Shown: positions 43,681-51,784 of the stretch, in pieces
Layout: each line of letters opens with the position of its first letter
Position numbering within the stretch: the first letter of the stretch is position 1
Source of the DNA: Mycobacterium sp. 1164966.3
GTDB taxonomy: Bacteria > Actinomycetota > Actinomycetes > Mycobacteriales > Mycobacteriaceae
Length of the DNA: 64,000 nt
Direction of reading: 5' to 3'
NCBI RefSeq assembly: GCF_001665395.1
Contig: NZ_LZSG01000064.1
Span: 124,001-188,000 of the forward strand
Made by a program: the position numbers and the translations under genes
The notes under the pieces: generated by a model
What the model was told of the DNA's origin: nothing
Seen by the model: the letters and a program-made list of their open reading frames with translations, nothing else
Databases searched by the model: none

Positions 43681-44011
43681 GTAATCGAGGGTACTGGTTG
43701 TCCTGCCGCGAAGGTGAGCAAGCCGCGCCCATGGATGTTGTCGACGGGGTCATGTGCGACCCGCTGCCGCAGCACGATGGGCGAACTTTGATAAATGGCG
43801 CGGTTTTCGCCGCCCGAACTTCCGTTCTCAGGCCAGCCGAGTGAGGCGTCATACGACTTGGCGATGTTCAATCCGGAGTTGCTGGATCGAATTGCGGGGG
43901 CACCTCCGGCTCGTCATCAAGAGCCACGAACTGGTCTTCACGAATCCGGAGGCACCCAAGTCGCCGCTGCTCGTGGCGACCGTCGGTCAGCACATAGGCC
44001 CTGGCGCACGG
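43681..44011. other. 331-bp region between pafA and vapC with a gene remnant
   Basis: The right half contains coding-like fragments described separately (43864-44005). The left half (43681-43863) contains no gene I can support and may hold the pafA promoter. Confidence 0.5.
43864..44005 (+). pseudogene. Frameshifted gene remnant
   Basis: ATG 43864 opens MFNPELLDRIAGAPP, which reads like a real mycobacterial N-terminus, then loses sense. In the next frame, from about 43913, VIKSHELVFTNPEAPKSPL continues with good codon usage until the stretch that is antisense to vapC. The two pieces look like one short gene broken by a frameshift and cut at its 3' end where vapBC begins. The parent family is unknown to me. 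Confidence 0.35.
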
Positions 44012-44446
44012 TCAGAGCAGCGCCGACGGACGATCCCAGCGCACGCCGGGGAATCGGCCGAAATCGCTGTCGTAGGAGACGACGCTCGCGCGATGCTCAA
44101 CGGCAAGCGCCGCGAGGTGGGCGTCGTTGACGAGGTTGCCACCGGCTCCCACTTCGGCCAGCATTCGCGCCAAGAGATCAACGTGACGCGCAGTCGGATT
44201 CACCACGACTGCGCTCGAGGCGCTCAGCCAGTCCGCGACCTGACCCATGGCGTCTTCCGGAGAAAGCGGGCGGGGAAACAGGCCCTCCTTGCTCGCTAGC
44301 CGGACGAACGCGAGCAGCGGCACCCACGCGAACCCGACGCGGTCGCCGCCCGATAGCGCATCGTCGAGCCAGCGCAAGGACGAACTGTGGTGTTCGCTGG
44401 AAGTGTTGACCGCATACAGCAGAACGTTCGCGTCGACGATCTTCAT
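44012..44446 (-). CDS. vapC: VapC toxin, PIN-domain ribonuclease
   Basis: A 144-residue toxin of the TIGR00028-type mycobacterial PIN family. It starts MKIVDANVLLYA (Asp5 of the metal site), has WVPLLAFVRLAS in the position where other PIN proteins carry Glu (normal for this subfamily), and ends with NLVNDAHLAALA and SYDSDFGRFPG, which supply acidic residues. It would cleave RNA when free of VapB. It lies 28 bp downstream of vapB. By position it matches M. tuberculosis VapC37 (Rv2103c). Confidence 0.92.
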   Translation of the reverse strand: MKIVDANVLLYAVNTSSEHHSSSLRWLDDALSGGDRVGFAWVPLLAFVRLASKEGLFPRPLSPEDAMGQVADWLSASSAVVVNPTARHVDLLARMLAEVGAGGNLVNDAHLAALAVEHRASVVSYDSDFGRFPGVRWDRPSALL

Positions 44447-44474
44447 GGGTGGTTATGACTGGGAGCAGCGGCGC

Positions 44475-44729
44475 TCATGACCCACGCCGCTGGCGACGGA
44501 CAAGTTCCTCGTCCTCGAGTTCGGCCGCAAGCTGCAATGCCCGATCGAGATTTACGGCGGGAGCGCCCAAGTCGGCGGTACGTGTGACGAACCGCCGCGG
44601 TTCCGACCGGCCCGAGACGCCGTCCCTAATCGCGTCATTGAGCGCCTTCTTGAAGGACACCTGCCGCTCGGCCATGCGGCGCCGCACCAACTGCTCGACA
44701 TCGTCGTCCAAGGTCACCGTGGTGCGCAC
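44475..44729 (-). CDS. vapB: VapB antitoxin, ribbon-helix-helix
   Basis: An 84-residue antitoxin. The N-terminal ribbon-helix-helix MRTTVTLDDDVEQLVRRRMAERQVSFKKALNDAIR binds DNA, and the C-terminal part (NLDRALQLAAELEDEELVRR) would wrap the toxin. GTG 44729 lies six bases after a TATGCT -10 box, so the transcript is probably leaderless. A palindromic operator lies directly upstream. The module sits between pafA and prcA, all on the minus strand. Confidence 0.9.
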   Translation of the reverse strand: MRTTVTLDDDVEQLVRRRMAERQVSFKKALNDAIRDGVSGRSEPRRFVTRTADLGAPAVNLDRALQLAAELEDEELVRRQRRGS

Positions 44730-44773
44730 CTTGACAGCATAGCATCAAAGCTTCTGACAGCATGCTGTCAGAA
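44730..44773 (-). promoter_or_regulatory. vapBC promoter and palindromic operator
   Basis: A perfect 22-bp palindrome (half site TTCTGACAGCA) occupies 44752-44773. Its word TGACAGCAT recurs at 44732-44740. The -10 TATGCT (44741 to 44736 on the minus strand) lies between the two sites, and the -35 would fall inside the palindrome. This is the layout expected for repression by VapB or the VapBC complex. The promoter abuts the 3' end of prcA (44783). Confidence 0.75.
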
Positions 44774-44782
44774 CGAGAGCAG

Positions 44783-45559
44783 TTACTTCGACGATTCGCC
44801 GTCGGATTTGGCGTCCTTTGGACTGTCCTTGGAAGCCTTCGATCCCTTGGGACGCGCCTTCTGCAGCAGCGACTCCAGCGCAGCGCCGCTGATCCGTCGA
44901 AATGCCCGACGCGGCCGGTTGGCGTCCAAGATGGCCACTTCGAGGCTGGCCACGCCGAGCGAAGGCTGATCGCCGCCGTTGGAGCTACCGGCCCGCAACG
45001 CGTCTACCGCGATCCGCAGGGCGTCGTTGAGATCCGCGTTCTCGGTGTAGGAGTCCTTGAGGGCGGTGGTGATCGGTTCGGTAATGCCGCCCATGACCAC
45101 GAAGTGCGGCTCGTCGGCAATCGACCCGTCGTAGGTGATGCGGTAGAGCTCAGGCGGTTTGGTCTCGCCGTAGTGCGCGACCTCGGCGACGCACAACTCC
45201 ACCTCGTAGGGCTTGGCCTGTTCGGTGAAGATGGTGCCCAGCGTCTGCGCGTAGACGTTGGCCAGCTGCCGACCGGTGACGTCGCGGCGATCGTAGGCGT
45301 AGCCGCGAGTGTCGGCGAACTGGATTCCGCCGCGACGCAAGTTGTCGAACTCGTTGAACTTGCCCGCGGCCGCAAAGCCAACGCGGTCGTACAGCTCGCT
45401 GATCTTCTGCAGTGAGCGCGACGGGTTTTCGGCGACGAACAGCACACCACCGGCATAGGCCAGCGCGACCACACTGCGGCCCCGGGCGATGCCCTTGCGC
45501 GCGAGCTCGCTGCGCTCGCGCATCGCCTGCTCAGGCGAGATGAAATACGGAAAGCTCAC
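44783..45559 (-). CDS. prcA: Proteasome alpha subunit PrcA
   Basis: A 258-residue alpha-type subunit that forms the outer rings and gate of the 20S core. It starts MSFPYFISPEQAMRERSELARKG (gating N-terminus), with the fold marks RSVVALAYAGGVLFVAENPS and TRGYAYDRRDVTGRQLANVYAQ. It lacks the catalytic Thr, as expected. A Lys/Ser-rich C-terminal tail follows the core. GTG 45559 overlaps the prcB stop by 4 nt. It is the last gene of pup-prcB-prcA. Confidence 0.97.
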   Translation of the reverse strand: MSFPYFISPEQAMRERSELARKGIARGRSVVALAYAGGVLFVAENPSRSLQKISELYDRVGFAAAGKFNEFDNLRRGGIQFADTRGYAYDRRDVTGRQLANVYAQTLGTIFTEQAKPYEVELCVAEVAHYGETKPPELYRITYDGSIADEPHFVVMGGITEPITTALKDSYTENADLNDALRIAVDALRAGSSNGGDQPSLGVASLEVAILDANRPRRAFRRISGAALESLLQKARPKGSKASKDSPKDAKSDGESSK

Positions 45560-46416
45560 TTCTCACCGCCATCGGGACCGAAAGTATCGGCACGCGACCG
45601 GCTTTCGATGACCTCGCGAGCCAGCTCGGCGATCCGGTCCTCGGGGACGTCGACGGCGCCGTTGGCGTCGATGGTGACCGCGGTCGGGTAGATGCCACGG
45701 ACCAGATCGGGTCCGCCGGTAGCCGAATCGTCGTCGGCGGCGTCGTAGAGCGCCTCCACGGCGACCCGCAGCGCCGAATCCGCATCGTTGACATGCGCGT
45801 ACAGCTTCTTCATCGACGACTTGGCGAAGATCGAGCCGGACCCCACCGACTGATAGCCCTCTTCTTCGATGTTCCAGCCGCCGGCGGCGTCGAACGAGAC
45901 GATGCGGCCCGCGCTTTCCGGGTCGGCTGCGTGGATGTCGTAGCCCGCCAGCAGCGGCAGCGCCACCAGCCCCTGCATCGCGGCCGCCAGATTGCCGCGC
46001 ACCATGATCGCCAGCCGGTTCACCTTGCCCGCGAAGGTGAGTGGCACGCCTTCGAGCTTCTCGTAGTGCTCGAGTTCGACGGCGTACAGGCGGGCGAATT
46101 CGACCGCGATTGCGGCCGTGCCGGCGATGCCGGTGGCGGTGTAGTCGTCGGTGATGTACACCTTGCGCACATCGCGCCCGGCGATCATGTTGCCCTGCGT
46201 GGAACGCCGGTCCCCCGCGATGAGGACACCACCGGGGAATTTCAGCGCGACGATGGTGGTGCCGTGCGGGAGTTGTCCCCCGCTGCCGCCCGCTTGCGGG
46301 CCGCTGAGGCTCGCCGGCAACAGCTCCGGCGCCTGGCGGCGGAGAAAGTCGGCGAACGAGGACAGATCTACGGCGGAAGGGTTGAGAGACAGGCGATCAG
46401 AGAACGGCCAGGTCAC
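45556..46416 (-). CDS. prcB: Proteasome beta subunit PrcB
   Basis: A 286-residue catalytic subunit made as a precursor. Cleavage after ..QLPHG exposes Thr53 (TTIVALKFPGGVLIAGDRRST), the nucleophile. GNMIAGRDVRKVYITDDYT and SFDAAGGWNIEEEGYQSVGSGS are typical. The propeptide (about 52 residues) inhibits assembly until processed. GTG 46416 overlaps the pup stop by 4 nt, and its own stop overlaps the prcA start, so the three are tightly coupled. Confidence 0.97.
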   Translation of the reverse strand: MTWPFSDRLSLNPSAVDLSSFADFLRRQAPELLPASLSGPQAGGSGGQLPHGTTIVALKFPGGVLIAGDRRSTQGNMIAGRDVRKVYITDDYTATGIAGTAAIAVEFARLYAVELEHYEKLEGVPLTFAGKVNRLAIMVRGNLAAAMQGLVALPLLAGYDIHAADPESAGRIVSFDAAGGWNIEEEGYQSVGSGSIFAKSSMKKLYAHVNDADSALRVAVEALYDAADDDSATGGPDLVRGIYPTAVTIDANGAVDVPEDRIAELAREVIESRSRADTFGPDGGEK

Positions 46417-46607
46417 TGTCCGCCCTTTTGGACGTACGCGCGCACGAAGTCCTCGGCGTTCTCCTCGAGGACGTCGTCAATCTCGTCGAGCAGATCGTCG
46501 GTTTCCTCGGTCAGCTTCTCGCGACGCTCCTGGCCGGCGGCCGTGGTGCCGGTGAGTTCGTCGTCCTCACCACCGCCACCGCCACGCTTGGTCTGCTCCT
46601 GAGCCAT
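46413..46607 (-). CDS. pup: Prokaryotic ubiquitin-like protein Pup
   Basis: A 64-residue, largely disordered protein. The N-terminus is MAQEQTKRGGGGGEDD; a central amphipathic segment (EKLTEETDDLLDEIDDVLEENA) binds the Mpa coiled coil. The end is YVQKGGQ, whose C-terminal Gln must be deamidated to Glu by Dop before ligation by PafA. It starts at ATG 46607 and is the first gene of pup-prcB-prcA, downstream of dop. Confidence 0.98.
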   Translation of the reverse strand: MAQEQTKRGGGGGEDDELTGTTAAGQERREKLTEETDDLLDEIDDVLEENAEDFVRAYVQKGGQ

Positions 46608-46702
46608 CGCCGCCTCCTGCTTGGTTATCGGCCAGCGTCACACGGGCGCTGGTCTTGTCTACCCTACCGGTCGACACTGACGTTTCGTCGGGCTAACGAG
46701 GC

Positions 46703-48199
46703 TTAGCTGGTCAGTTGTTCGACCAACTCCACCGCGCTGTCCACCGAATCCAGCAGCGCACCGACGTGCGCCTTGCTGCCGCGCAACGGCTCCAGCGTCG
46801 GGATGCGAACCAGCGAGTCGCCACCCAGGTCGAAGATCACCGAATCCCAGCTGGCCGCGGCGATGTCGGCACCGAAGCGGCGCAGGCATTCGCCGCGAAA
46901 GTAGGCCCGGGTGTCGGTAGGCGGGTTGTCGACCGCCTCGAGGACCTGGTGTTCGGTGACCAGACGCTTCATCGAGCCGCGCGCGACCAGCCGGTTGTAC
47001 AAACCCTTGTCCAGGCGCACGTCCGAATATTGCAGGTCGACGAGGTGGAGGCGGGGTGCCGACCAGCTCAGGTTCTCGCGCTGGCGGAAACCTTCGAGCA
47101 GCCGCAGCTTGGCCGGCCAGTCCAGCAGCTCGGCGCATTCCATCGGGTCGCGCTCGAGCAGGTCCAGCGCGTGTGCCCAGGTCTCGACTATGTCGGACGC
47201 GCGCGGGTCGGGGTCACGACTGTCGACCAGCTTGGCCACCCGGTCCAGATAAATCCGTTGCAGCGCAAGGCCGGTGAGTTCGCGACCGTCGGCAAGCGCC
47301 ACCGTGGCGCGCAGCGCCGGGTCGCGGCTGATGGCATGGACCGCGTGCACCGGCCGCGCCAGTGTCAGGTCGCTGAGGTCGATCCCGTCCTCGATCAGAT
47401 CAAGTACCAGAGCGGTGGTCCCCAGCTTCAGGTATGTGGACGTTTCGGCGAGGTTGGCGTCGCCGATGATGACGTGCAGCCTGCGATACCTGTCGGCGTC
47501 GGCGTGCGGTTCGTCGCGGGTGTTGATGATGCCGCGTTTCAGCGTGGTTTCCAGCCCGACCTCGACCTCGATGTAGTCGGAACGCTGGGACAGCTGAAAA
47601 CCGGGCTCGTCGCCGGAGGGACCGATGCCGACGCGGCCGGAACCGGTCACCACCTGCCGGGACACCAGGAACGGGGTGAGCCCGGCGATGATGGCCGAAA
47701 ACGGTGTCTGGCGCGACATCAGGTAGTTCTCGTGCGACCCGTAGGAGGCGCCCTTGCCGTCGACGTTGTTCTTGTACAGCTGCAGCTTGACGGCGCCGGG
47801 CACGCTGGCGACGTGCCGGGCGGCCGCCTCCATCACGCGCTCGCCGGCCTTGTCCCAAATCACCGCGTCCAGTGGGTCGGTGCACTCGGGCGCGGAGTAT
47901 TCCGGGTGCGCGTGGTCCACATAGAGGCGCGCCCCGTTGGTCAAGATCATGTTCGCCGCACCGACCTCGTCGGCGTCGACCACCGGCGGCGGGCCGGTCG
48001 AGCGGCTCAGGTCGAAACCCCGGGCGTCGCGCAGCGGCGATTCCACCTCGTAGTCCCAGCGGGTGCGTTTGGCGCGCTGAATGCCGGCCGCCGCCGCGTA
48101 GGCCAGGACCGCTTGGGTAGAGGTGAGGATCGGGTTGGCGGTCGGATCGGACGGCGACGAAATGCCGTACTCGACCTCCGTCCCGATAATCCGTTGCAT
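46703..48199 (-). CDS. dop: Deamidase/depupylase Dop
   Basis: A 498-residue glutamine-synthetase-like enzyme, homologous to PafA. It deamidates Pup and removes Pup from substrates. The start MQRIIGTEVEYGIS carries the metal Glu, and GARLYVDHAHPEYSAPEC the catalytic Asp. An insertion after RTRWDYEVESPLRDARGFDLS corresponds to the Dop-specific loop. ATG 48199 is where homology begins; an upstream in-frame extension to 48361 would cross the divergent promoter and is rejected. It lies 95 bp upstream of pup. Confidence 0.97.
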   Translation of the reverse strand: MQRIIGTEVEYGISSPSDPTANPILTSTQAVLAYAAAAGIQRAKRTRWDYEVESPLRDARGFDLSRSTGPPPVVDADEVGAANMILTNGARLYVDHAHPEYSAPECTDPLDAVIWDKAGERVMEAAARHVASVPGAVKLQLYKNNVDGKGASYGSHENYLMSRQTPFSAIIAGLTPFLVSRQVVTGSGRVGIGPSGDEPGFQLSQRSDYIEVEVGLETTLKRGIINTRDEPHADADRYRRLHVIIGDANLAETSTYLKLGTTALVLDLIEDGIDLSDLTLARPVHAVHAISRDPALRATVALADGRELTGLALQRIYLDRVAKLVDSRDPDPRASDIVETWAHALDLLERDPMECAELLDWPAKLRLLEGFRQRENLSWSAPRLHLVDLQYSDVRLDKGLYNRLVARGSMKRLVTEHQVLEAVDNPPTDTRAYFRGECLRRFGADIAAASWDSVIFDLGGDSLVRIPTLEPLRGSKAHVGALLDSVDSAVELVEQLTS

Positions 48200-48310
48200 G
48201 CCGTAAAGCGTAGGCGCGGCGACTGCGAACCCTCCGCGCAACCCGCGCTGCGGCAGCCGTCCAGCCACGAAGCGGCGAGGGTGACGTGGTGCGGGCCCAA
48301 GGCGAAGAAG

Positions 48311-48346
48311 TTGACGCCCATTGACACTGTGATTAATTTCACCCTG
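48311..48346 (+). promoter_or_regulatory. Promoter of the 48347 gene (leaderless type)
   Basis: TTGACG (48311-48316), a 17-bp spacer and TAATTT (48334-48339) are followed seven bases later by GTG 48347. This supports a leaderless transcript and decides the start over GTG 48329. Confidence 0.55.
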
Positions 48347-48991
48347 GTGACCAGCCCGCAATCGAACTCATCAGGCCGCCACGCACGGACCGACCTGTCC
48401 GGGCAGCGTTATGGCGAGGTGCTCCTGGTAACGCCCGGTGAGGCGGGTCCACAGGCCAACGTCTACAACAGCTTCCCGCTCAATGACTGCCCCGCCGAGT
48501 TGTGGTCGGCACTCGATCCGCACACCATCGCCACCGAAAACGGTGCGGCCGCGGCGCTGCTCAACGGGCCACGCTATTGGCTGATGAACGCCATCGAAAA
48601 ACGGTCTAAGGGTCCGGAGCTGCGGAAGAGCTTCGGCGGCATCGAGATGATTCTGCAGGCCACCATCCTGCTGTCGTCGATGAACCCCGCGCCGTACAGC
48701 TCCAACACAGTCAGCCGGCACACCGTGTTCGTTTTCGACGCCAGCGAAGAGGTGTATGAGCTTCACGACCCGCACGGCAACCGTTGGGTCATGCAGACAT
48801 GGAGCCAGGTCGTCGACCCCGACCTGTCGCGGGCCGATCTGCCCACGCTGGCCGATCGGCTGAACCTGCCGGATGGGTGGTCGTATCAGGCGCGCGTGCT
48901 CACCGAAGAGCTGCGGGTGGACACGACGTCGCGCGCCGCGCAGGTCACTCAGGACGATCTGGCCAACAGTTACTCGCTGGTGACCGACTAG
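48347..48991 (+). CDS. Conserved hypothetical protein between dop and mpa
   Basis: A 214-residue soluble protein, not recognised. No signal peptide or membrane helix is seen. Notable stretches are RYGEVLLVTPGEAGPQANVYNS, LNGPRYWLMNAIEKRSKGPE, SRHTVFVFDASEEVYELHDPHGNRWVMQTW and a C-terminal region DQ/VTQDDLANSYSLVTD. The middle resembles a jelly-roll-like or carrier fold, but I cannot name a family. It is encoded divergently from dop and convergently with mpa, inside the pupylation locus. A link to that system is only a guess from position. Confidence 0.72.
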   Translation: MTSPQSNSSGRHARTDLSGQRYGEVLLVTPGEAGPQANVYNSFPLNDCPAELWSALDPHTIATENGAAAALLNGPRYWLMNAIEKRSKGPELRKSFGGIEMILQATILLSSMNPAPYSSNTVSRHTVFVFDASEEVYELHDPHGNRWVMQTWSQVVDPDLSRADLPTLADRLNLPDGWSYQARVLTEELRVDTTSRAAQVTQDDLANSYSLVTD

Positions 48992-49100
48992 GTCAATGGC
49001 GGCGACCCGCTTCACCCGGCTTCGCCGCGTTCGCGATCGCCACTGGGTCAATGGCGGCGACCCGCTTCACCCGGCTTCGCCGCGTTCGCGATCGCCGCTC
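48991..49100. repeat. Two-copy 55-bp tandem repeat between convergent genes
   Basis: Copy 1 (48991-49045) and copy 2 (49046-49100) differ at two positions. Each contains a CGGCGA...TCGCCG stem and the palindrome GCGATCGC. The array fills the space exactly between the stop of the 48347 gene and the stop of mpa (49102). A fragment like it (GGCGACCCG...CCCGGCT) occurs near 52172. It is a likely terminator region, by position only. Confidence 0.88.
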
Positions 49101-49101
49101 C

Positions 49102-50931
49102 CTACAGGTACTGACCCAGGTTGGATTCGGTGTCGATGGCCCGCGAGGCGCTCGACGACTTGCCGGTGACCAAGGTGCGGATGTAAACGATCCGCTCCCC
49201 CTTCTTGCCCGAAATCCGCGCCCAGTCATCGGGGTTGGTGGTGTTGGGCAAGTCCTCGTTCTCGGCGAACTCGTCGACGATCGAGTCGAGCAGATGCTGG
49301 ATACGCAAACCCGGTTGGCCCGTCTCGAGCACCGACTTGATGGCGTTCTTCTTCGCCCGGTCGACGACGTTCTGAATCATCGCCCCGGAGTTGAAGTCCT
49401 TGAAGTACATGACTTCCTTGTCACCGTTGGCGTAGGTGACCTCCAGGAAGCGGTTGTCGTCGATCTCGGCGTACATCCGATCGACGACCTTCTCGATCAT
49501 CGCCTTGATGCAAGCCGAGCGGTCGCCGTCGAACTCGGCGAGGTCGTCGGCGTGCACCGGCAGTTCCTCGGTCAGGTACTTCGAGTAGATGTCTTGCGCC
49601 GCTTCGGCATCCGGGCGCTCGATCTTGATCTTCACGTCCAGACGTCCCGGCCGCAGGATCGCGGGGTCGATCATGTCCTCGCGGTTGGAGGCGCCGATCA
49701 CGATGACGTTCTCGAGCCCCTCCACGCCGTCGATCTCGGACAGCAGCTGCGGCACCACCGTGGTCTCGACGTCGGAGGAGACGCCGGTGCCGCGGGTGCG
49801 GAAGATCGAGTCCATCTCGTCGAAGAAAACGATCACCGGGGTGCCCTCGGACGCCTTCTCGCGGGCCCGCTGGAAGATCAGCCGGATGTGCCGCTCGGTC
49901 TCGCCGACGAACTTGTTCAGCAGCTCGGGGCCCTTGATGTTCAAGAAGTACGACTTCGCCTCACGGGAGTCGTCGCCACGGACCTCGGCCATTTTCTTGG
50001 CCAGCGAGTTGGCCACCGCCTTGGCGATCAGAGTCTTACCGCAGCCGGGCGGGCCGTAGAGCAACACACCTTTGGGCGGGCGCAGAGCGTACTCGCGGTA
50101 GAGCTCCTTGTGCAGGAACGGCAGCTCGACGGCGTCGCGGATCTGCTCGATCTGACGGGTCAGCCCACCGATGTCCTGATAGCTGACGTCGGGCACCTCT
50201 TCGAGCACCAGGTCCTCGACCTCGGCCTTCGGGATGCGCTCAAAGGCATAGCCGGCCTTGGTGTCTACCAGCAGCGAGTCGCCCGGCCGCAGTTTGCGTG
50301 GCCGGGTGTCGTCGTTGAGGGCGTCGGGGTGCCCGTCCGGCAAATCCTCCGCGACCAACGGCTCCGCCAGCCACACGATGCGTTCCTCGTCGGCGTGGCC
50401 CACCACGAGCGCCCGATGCCCGTCGGACAACACCTCGCGCAAGGTGGAAATCTCGCCAACCGATTCGAATGTGCCGGCCTCGACGACTGTGAGCGCCTCA
50501 TTGAGGCGAACCGTCTGGCCCTTCTTCAGCACCGTGACGTCAATGTTGGGCGAGCAGGTCAAGCGCATCTTGCGGCCCGACGTGAAGACGTCGACCGTGT
50601 CGTCGTCATGGCTGCCCAGCAGAACGCCATAGCCACTGGGCGGCTGGCCCAGCCGGTCGACTTCCTCGCGTAACGCCAGAAGTTGTTGGCGGGCCTCTTT
50701 AAGAGTTTCCATTAATTTGGAATTGCGGGCGGCAAGCGAGTCGATACGGGCTTCAAGCTGATGCACATCACGAGCTGAGCGGACGCTGCCGTGCGGGCCG
50801 GCCGCGTGCTCCAGTTGCTCGCGTAGCGCCGCGGCCTCACGGCGAAGTTGTTCCAATTCGGCAGCATCATCGCTGGACAGGGGGTTGTTTCGGTGGGCAC
50901 CGAACACTTCAGAACGCTCTGATTCACCCAT
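49102..50931 (-). CDS. mpa: Mycobacterial proteasome ATPase Mpa (ARC)
   Basis: A 609-residue AAA+ unfoldase. An N-terminal coiled coil (about residues 20-95, ELEQLRREAAALREQLEHA) captures Pup, and two OB domains follow. Walker A is GPPGCGKT, Walker B VFFDEMDS, and the second region of homology includes DMIDPAILRPGRLDVKI. The C-terminus GQYL docks into the alpha rings of the core and opens the gate. ATG 50931 has an AAAGGAGCG ribosome site upstream. It is separated from dop by the opposite-strand 48347 gene. Confidence 0.97.
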   Translation of the reverse strand: MGESERSEVFGAHRNNPLSSDDAAELEQLRREAAALREQLEHAAGPHGSVRSARDVHQLEARIDSLAARNSKLMETLKEARQQLLALREEVDRLGQPPSGYGVLLGSHDDDTVDVFTSGRKMRLTCSPNIDVTVLKKGQTVRLNEALTVVEAGTFESVGEISTLREVLSDGHRALVVGHADEERIVWLAEPLVAEDLPDGHPDALNDDTRPRKLRPGDSLLVDTKAGYAFERIPKAEVEDLVLEEVPDVSYQDIGGLTRQIEQIRDAVELPFLHKELYREYALRPPKGVLLYGPPGCGKTLIAKAVANSLAKKMAEVRGDDSREAKSYFLNIKGPELLNKFVGETERHIRLIFQRAREKASEGTPVIVFFDEMDSIFRTRGTGVSSDVETTVVPQLLSEIDGVEGLENVIVIGASNREDMIDPAILRPGRLDVKIKIERPDAEAAQDIYSKYLTEELPVHADDLAEFDGDRSACIKAMIEKVVDRMYAEIDDNRFLEVTYANGDKEVMYFKDFNSGAMIQNVVDRAKKNAIKSVLETGQPGLRIQHLLDSIVDEFAENEDLPNTTNPDDWARISGKKGERIVYIRTLVTGKSSSASRAIDTESNLGQYL

Positions 50932-51096
50932 GTTGCGCTCCTTTCCCGCACCGCAATGGTCCGGCGGATACTTCAACGCTACCGGCCATCGCCGGTTCAT
51001 GCGTGCAGTCAAATGCACTCGAATGCCGTTGAAAAGTTACAAATAAGTTCACGCTGGTAATCTCGGCCACAAATCTGGCCGATCGGAAGGACACCC

Positions 51097-51219
51097 GTGA
51101 CGATAAAGTCGTTCGCCACCGGCGTAACCGCGACGCCAATAATCGGCACCGCTGCTGTCGGTGTGACTTTCCTTGCACCCGTTTGGCCGCCGGTGCCGCG
51201 CTACGGAGTGGGCGTTTAG
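51097..51219 (+). CDS. Short ORF resembling an MTB12-type signal peptide, possibly a truncated paralogue
   Basis: A 40-codon frame with a strong GGAAGGA site before GTG 51097. It encodes MTIKSFATGVTATPIIGTAA, then a hydrophobic stretch and APVWPPVPRYGVGV. From memory this closely parallels the N-terminus of the secreted antigen MTB12 (Rv2376c). The next gene, lppK, carries an MTB12-like C-terminal domain. It may be a remnant of a tandem duplication or a real short secreted peptide. Confidence 0.45.
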   Translation: MTIKSFATGVTATPIIGTAAVGVTFLAPVWPPVPRYGVGV

Positions 51220-51232
51220 CCCGGCAGCCTGG

Positions 51233-51775
51233 ATGCGTCGGGATCGCATTGTAGTTCTGGGCGCCGCCACAATCCTGGCGGCAGTTGGACTCTCGGGATG
51301 TGCGCACAACGAGTCCAAAGGATCCAAGGGGTCCCAGCCGATCGCTGCATCGGCCGGGCCGGCCACGCCGAGTCCGGCCGCCTCCCGCCCGAGCGCTCCC
51401 CTGCCGGCGCCCGAGGCCCTCGTCGACGTGCTGAGCAGGTTGGCCGACCCCGCAGTACCGGGCAGCGACAAAGTGGGTCTGGTTGAAGGCGCGACCCCGG
51501 CAAGCGCCGCCACGCTGGACAAGTTCACCAACGCGCTGCGCGACGGCGGCTACCTGCCCATGACGTTTGTGGCAAACGACCTCGCGTGGTCGGACAAGAA
51601 TCCGTCGAATGTGACGGCCACCGTCATCGTCAATACCGCGCAGGCCAACAACCGGGTGTTTACCTTCCCCATGGAGTTCACGCCTTTTCAGGGCGCCTGG
51701 CAGTTGTCCCGCAAAACCGCGGAAATGCTGCTTGCCGTGAATAGCTCGACGCCGTCTCCGTCGCCCACCGGCTGA
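51233..51775 (+). CDS. lppK: Lipoprotein LppK (MTB12-like domain)
   Basis: A 180-residue lipoprotein. MRRDRIVVLGAATILAAVGLSGC holds a lipobox LSGC with Cys23. A Pro/Ser/Ala-rich spacer (residues 30-60) leads to an MTB12-like C-terminal domain (LVDVLSRLADPAVPGSDKVGLVEG; FTFPMEFTPFQGAWQLSRKTAEMLL). Membrane-anchored and probably extracytoplasmic; the function is unknown. ATG 51233 was chosen because it starts the signal peptide. It is followed after 9 bp by the DUF503 gene. Confidence 0.92.
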   Translation: MRRDRIVVLGAATILAAVGLSGCAHNESKGSKGSQPIAASAGPATPSPAASRPSAPLPAPEALVDVLSRLADPAVPGSDKVGLVEGATPASAATLDKFTNALRDGGYLPMTFVANDLAWSDKNPSNVTATVIVNTAQANNRVFTFPMEFTPFQGAWQLSRKTAEMLLAVNSSTPSPSPTG

Positions 51776-51784
51776 GCGCCCAGG

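Noticed and set aside
46715..48346. N-terminal part of a 758-residue + strand frame opposite dop
   Set aside because: Only the last 214 residues (48347-48991) lie outside dop and look real; the rest is antisense to dop.
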